A stretch of DNA of 64,000 nucleotides from Candidatus Peregrinibacteria bacterium (lineage in GTDB: Bacteria; Patescibacteriota; Gracilibacteria; UBA1369; 2-02-FULL-48-14), in assembly GCA_018658105.1 (NCBI GenBank), contig JABHVW010000006.1:94244-158243 (forward strand). Direction: 5' to 3'. Positions 61,766 through 64,000 of this stretch are shown piece by piece. Below the pieces are notes generated by a model. That model had not been told where the DNA came from and did not search any database. It saw nothing but the letters and a program-made list of their open reading frames with translations. The position numbers were made by a program, and so were the translations under genes. Numbering within the stretch: position 1 is the stretch's first letter; every line of letters begins with the position of its first letter.

Positions 61766-62146
61766 ATGAGTGATACTACAATGTTTTTGAGCCAGCTAAT
61801 TGGCCCTACCCTTTTGATTCTTGCCCTCGGAATGATGGCAAATCATGAACGATATGAAAAGCTATATAAAGAAATGGATAAGCATGGGCTTACTGTTTTT
61901 ATGATTGGTGTAGCAACAACTGTTCTTGGTTTAGCTATGGTTTTGAAGCATAACCTTTGGGGTTCTGCACAAGAAGTAATTATTTCGTTCATAGGATGGG
62001 CCGCACTTGTGAAAGGTGTTGCACTATTCGCTATGCCTAAGCAAATGACTAGTTTTGCAAAAGACATGTCATCTTACCTTCAATATGGCCTATTAGTTTG
62101 GCTAGTTGTTGGTGGTTACCTCACTTGGCTTGGTTATTTTGCATAA
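61766..62146 (+). CDS. Small polytopic membrane protein
   Basis: 126 residues with four hydrophobic helices (about 8-25, 43-61, 70-89 and 104-124); no known motif beyond NHERYEKLYKEM in the first loop. Probably an integral membrane protein of unknown role. Followed by a strong terminator. Confidence 0.6.
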   Translation: MSDTTMFLSQLIGPTLLILALGMMANHERYEKLYKEMDKHGLTVFMIGVATTVLGLAMVLKHNLWGSAQEVIISFIGWAALVKGVALFAMPKQMTSFAKDMSSYLQYGLLVWLVVGGYLTWLGYFA

Positions 62147-62162
62147 ATGAGCAATTTAAATG

Positions 62163-62188
62163 CGCCTCGTTTTGACGGGGCGTTTTTT
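62163..62188 (+). terminator. Terminator of the small membrane protein gene
   Basis: CGCCTCG-TTTTGA-CGGGGCG (one G-U pair) then TTTTTT. The TTGACG inside it (62172-62177) could also be the -35 of the FKBP gene, with TATTCT 18 bases on at 62196-62201. Confidence 0.85.
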
Positions 62189-62222
62189 ATTATGCTATTC
62201 TGCTGCCACTTAATTTAATATT

Positions 62223-62651
62223 ATGAAATACCTCCTTGCCACACTTACTATTTCTGCGCTTTTAATGAGCGCTTGTACTTCTACTAACCCTGAAGAAATG
62301 CCAGACGAAAACACTGCAGCTCAAGCTGTTACAGAACTTGTTATTGATGACCTTAAAGTTGGAGACGGCGATGAAGCTGTTTCTGGAAAGACTGTTGAGG
62401 TTCACTACGTTGGAACTTTACTTGATGGATCTCAGTTTGATAGCTCACGTGATCGTGGCCAAACTTTTGAATTCCCTCTTGGTGCTGGATACGTAATTAA
62501 AGGTTGGGACGAAGGTGTTGCCGGCATGAAAGTTGGCGGACTTCGCAAACTAACTATTCCTGCTGATATGGCTTACGGTGATAGAGCTACAGGTTCTATT
62601 CCTGCAAATTCAACTTTGGTATTTGAGGTTGAGTTGTTTAGTGTAAAATAG
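62223..62651 (+). CDS. FKBP-type peptidyl-prolyl isomerase, lipoprotein
   Basis: Signal peptide and lipobox LMSAC (Cys about 18), then the FKBP domain (about 40-142): VEVHYVGTLLDGSQFDSSRDRG, FPLGAGYVIKGWDEGVAGMKVGG and RKLTIPADMAYGDRA, with the usual active-site residues. It catalyses proline isomerisation in exported proteins. 142 aa; separated by 4 bases from the PolX gene, so probably cotranscribed. Confidence 0.9.
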   Translation: MKYLLATLTISALLMSACTSTNPEEMPDENTAAQAVTELVIDDLKVGDGDEAVSGKTVEVHYVGTLLDGSQFDSSRDRGQTFEFPLGAGYVIKGWDEGVAGMKVGGLRKLTIPADMAYGDRATGSIPANSTLVFEVELFSVK

Positions 62652-62655
62652 TCTT

Positions 62656-63582
62656 GTGAAAGAGACAATTGCAACATTTTTTGATGAGATAGCTGATATG
62701 CTCGAGATCCTGGGCGAAAATGTCTTCAGGGTTCGGGCTTATAGGCGTGGCGCTGAAGTTGTAAGGACAGCTGAGGGTGATTTAACTGAGAAGCTACCTG
62801 GTATCGGTAAAGATCTGGCGGCAAAAATTGAAGAAATAATTGAAACTGGTGAATGTGAAATGCATTCTCGCCTTGTTGGTCAGCTGTCACCGGGGATTTT
62901 GGATATGTTAAGAGTTCGTGGGCTTGGCCCAAAAAAAGTTAAGCTTTTTTATGATTTCCTTGGCATCAAAACGATTGAGGCACTACGAAGCGCCGCTGAA
63001 AGCGGTGCGCTCGCTGCCCTACCAGGCATGGGTGAAAAGAGTGAGGCTGGGATTTTAGAGGCTTTAAAGCAAAAGACTCATATGAAAAAACGTATTCCAC
63101 ATGATCTGGCGAAAAATGAGGCCGATGAATATGTGAAATATATGAAGAAGTGTAAAGCTGTTGATAAAGTCGAATATGCTGGGAGTTTAAGGAGAGGTCG
63201 TGAAACCGTAGGTGATATTGATATTTTGGCTACTGGGAGTGATGCTGATGCTATGAGTGAGCACTTCCGCTCTTATAAAAAGATTAAACAGATTTTGGCT
63301 GCTGGGCCCACTAAATCTAGTGTAGTAATTGATACTGAAAATGCTCAAGTAGATTTTAGAGTTGTTGATGCTGAAAGCTTTGGGGCTGCCCTCTTTTACT
63401 TTACTGGGCCGAAGCATTTTAATATTTATACTCGTACTATTGCCTTGAAAAAAGGCCTAAAAGTAAATGAGTACGGCTTGTACCGAGGTGAGGAAAAAAT
63501 TGCAGGTGAAACAGAACAATCTATGTTCGAAGGCTTAGATTTAGAATATATTGTGCCGAAAGAAAGAGAGGATTATAAATAA
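62656..63582 (+). CDS. polX: Family X DNA polymerase, no PHP domain
   Basis: Starts with GTG. N-terminal 8-kDa-like domain with helix-hairpin-helix motifs (LTEKLPGIGKDLAAKIEEI, about 43-61; LRVRGLGPKKVKLF, about 90), then the nucleotidyltransferase core with AGSLRRGRETVGDIDILATG (about 176-195, GS and DxD catalytic acids) and VDFRVVDAESFGAALFYFTG (third Asp). Ends at 308 aa, without the C-terminal PHP exonuclease of most bacterial PolX (about 570 aa), as in archaeal/eukaryotic pol beta. Role in base-excision repair gap filling. Confidence 0.88.
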   Translation: MKETIATFFDEIADMLEILGENVFRVRAYRRGAEVVRTAEGDLTEKLPGIGKDLAAKIEEIIETGECEMHSRLVGQLSPGILDMLRVRGLGPKKVKLFYDFLGIKTIEALRSAAESGALAALPGMGEKSEAGILEALKQKTHMKKRIPHDLAKNEADEYVKYMKKCKAVDKVEYAGSLRRGRETVGDIDILATGSDADAMSEHFRSYKKIKQILAAGPTKSSVVIDTENAQVDFRVVDAESFGAALFYFTGPKHFNIYTRTIALKKGLKVNEYGLYRGEEKIAGETEQSMFEGLDLEYIVPKEREDYK

Positions 63583-63592
63583 ATATTTTAAT

Positions 63593-64000
63593 ATGCAACA
63601 TTTCATTTTAAAAGGCATTGAGCTCAGGGCGAAAAATCAGGTGGAAATTCGTGATAAAGAGATAGTTCATCAAATGATTAAAGTTTTACGTTTTCGTGCT
63701 GGTGATAAATGTGTGATTTTGGATGGTCTTGGTGAGAAAGCTGATGGTGAGATTTTGGAATTGCACAAGAAAGGTGCTGTGATTGCCTTGAGTGAACATT
63801 CAGTTTGTGTGGCTCCTAAAAGACGGGTTCGTTTGTGTGTTGCACTCTCAAAAAAGCCTGCGACCTTTGAGCTAATTGTGCAAAAGGCTGTAGAGCTTGG
63901 TGTTACAGATATTATTCCCATTGTTTCTGAGCGGTGTCAGGCTTCAGAAATTAGAAAGCCAGAACGTTTAGATGCGATTTTGCGTGAGGCATGTGAGCAA
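63593..64000 (+). CDS. rsmE: 16S rRNA m3U1498 methyltransferase (partial, cut by window end)
   Basis: 136 codons from ATG 63593 without a stop before the window edge. MQHFILKGIELRA, VLRFRAGDKCVILDGLG, the SAM-family stretch ALSKKPATFELIVQKAVELGV and IIPIVSERCQAS match RsmE of the SPOUT class. The full protein should be about 240 aa. Eleven bases after polX, probably the same transcript. Confidence 0.88.
   Translation, partial: MQHFILKGIELRAKNQVEIRDKEIVHQMIKVLRFRAGDKCVILDGLGEKADGEILELHKKGAVIALSEHSVCVAPKRRVRLCVALSKKPATFELIVQKAVELGVTDIIPIVSERCQASEIRKPERLDAILREACEQ

Noticed and set aside
62656-63582. PolX truncated by a frameshift before the PHP domain
   Set aside because: The polymerase core is complete, and the next gene starts 11 bases later with its own motifs, so the short form looks natural.

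Overview
AT-rich bacterial chromosome segment, about 55 protein genes, three tRNAs (Arg-UCU, His-GUG, Gln-UUG, all with encoded CCA) and at least one candidate free-standing small RNA. TGA behaves as a stop (for example in the ATGA overlaps between transaldolase and glucose-6-phosphate isomerase), so the code is standard. The gene content, the near absence of Shine-Dalgarno motifs, many leaderless starts, short lipoproteins and giant unknown proteins suggest a Patescibacteria (CPR) genome, perhaps Peregrinibacteria; that is inference, without a marker-gene search.

Layout. 1-1,800: SOS-like unit (Y-family polymerase plus an SRAP-like protein) with an inverted repeat between -35 and -10. 1,861-8,790: TrmB-like regulator, a MEMO-CapA fusion lipoprotein, unknown lipoprotein and membrane proteins, then an ATP-grasp ligase/aspartoacylase-like pair preceded by a leaderless 24-codon Arg-rich ORF and a terminator. 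8,911-27,580: a coiled-coil protein, tRNA-Arg, CPBP protease, RuvB, ClpC, S1, RmuC, IF-2, dTDP-sugar genes, CsaB-like enzyme, RNase HII, L19, a small regulator and trigger factor. 27,681-31,709: a 1,342-residue repeat protein driven by a promoter that shares its -35 hexamer with the divergent trigger factor promoter. 31,732-31,877: candidate ncRNA. 34,190-42,674: pentose phosphate cluster (transaldolase, isomerase, transketolase; 6-phosphogluconolactonase, G6P dehydrogenase, 6-phosphogluconate dehydrogenase). 43,442-46,563: holin-like protein, L27, two small unknown ORFs, M23 peptidase.

46,619-58,560 is accessory: tRNA-Gln, four back-to-back hairpins, a HEPN-like gene and a terminase gene that run into each other (decayed prophage), a ParB-methyltransferase, an unknown zinc-finger protein, then an unusual purine-type island (PurF, HAD phosphatase, two tandem PurD homologues, an unknown protein), a 31-bp direct repeat flanking a small membrane protein, and a lone MazF/PemK-like toxin. 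58,634-64,000 returns to core-like genes: SemiSWEET, histidine kinase, DEAD-box helicase with an RGG-type tail, FKBP, PolX, and RsmE cut by the window edge.

The strongest regulatory theme is transcription starting at or within a few bases of the ATG: -10 box, 6-7 bases, then ATG, often with an extended TGn element. It fixes several start codons and reveals the 24-codon ORF. All family names come from motif recognition by eye; no database search was run.
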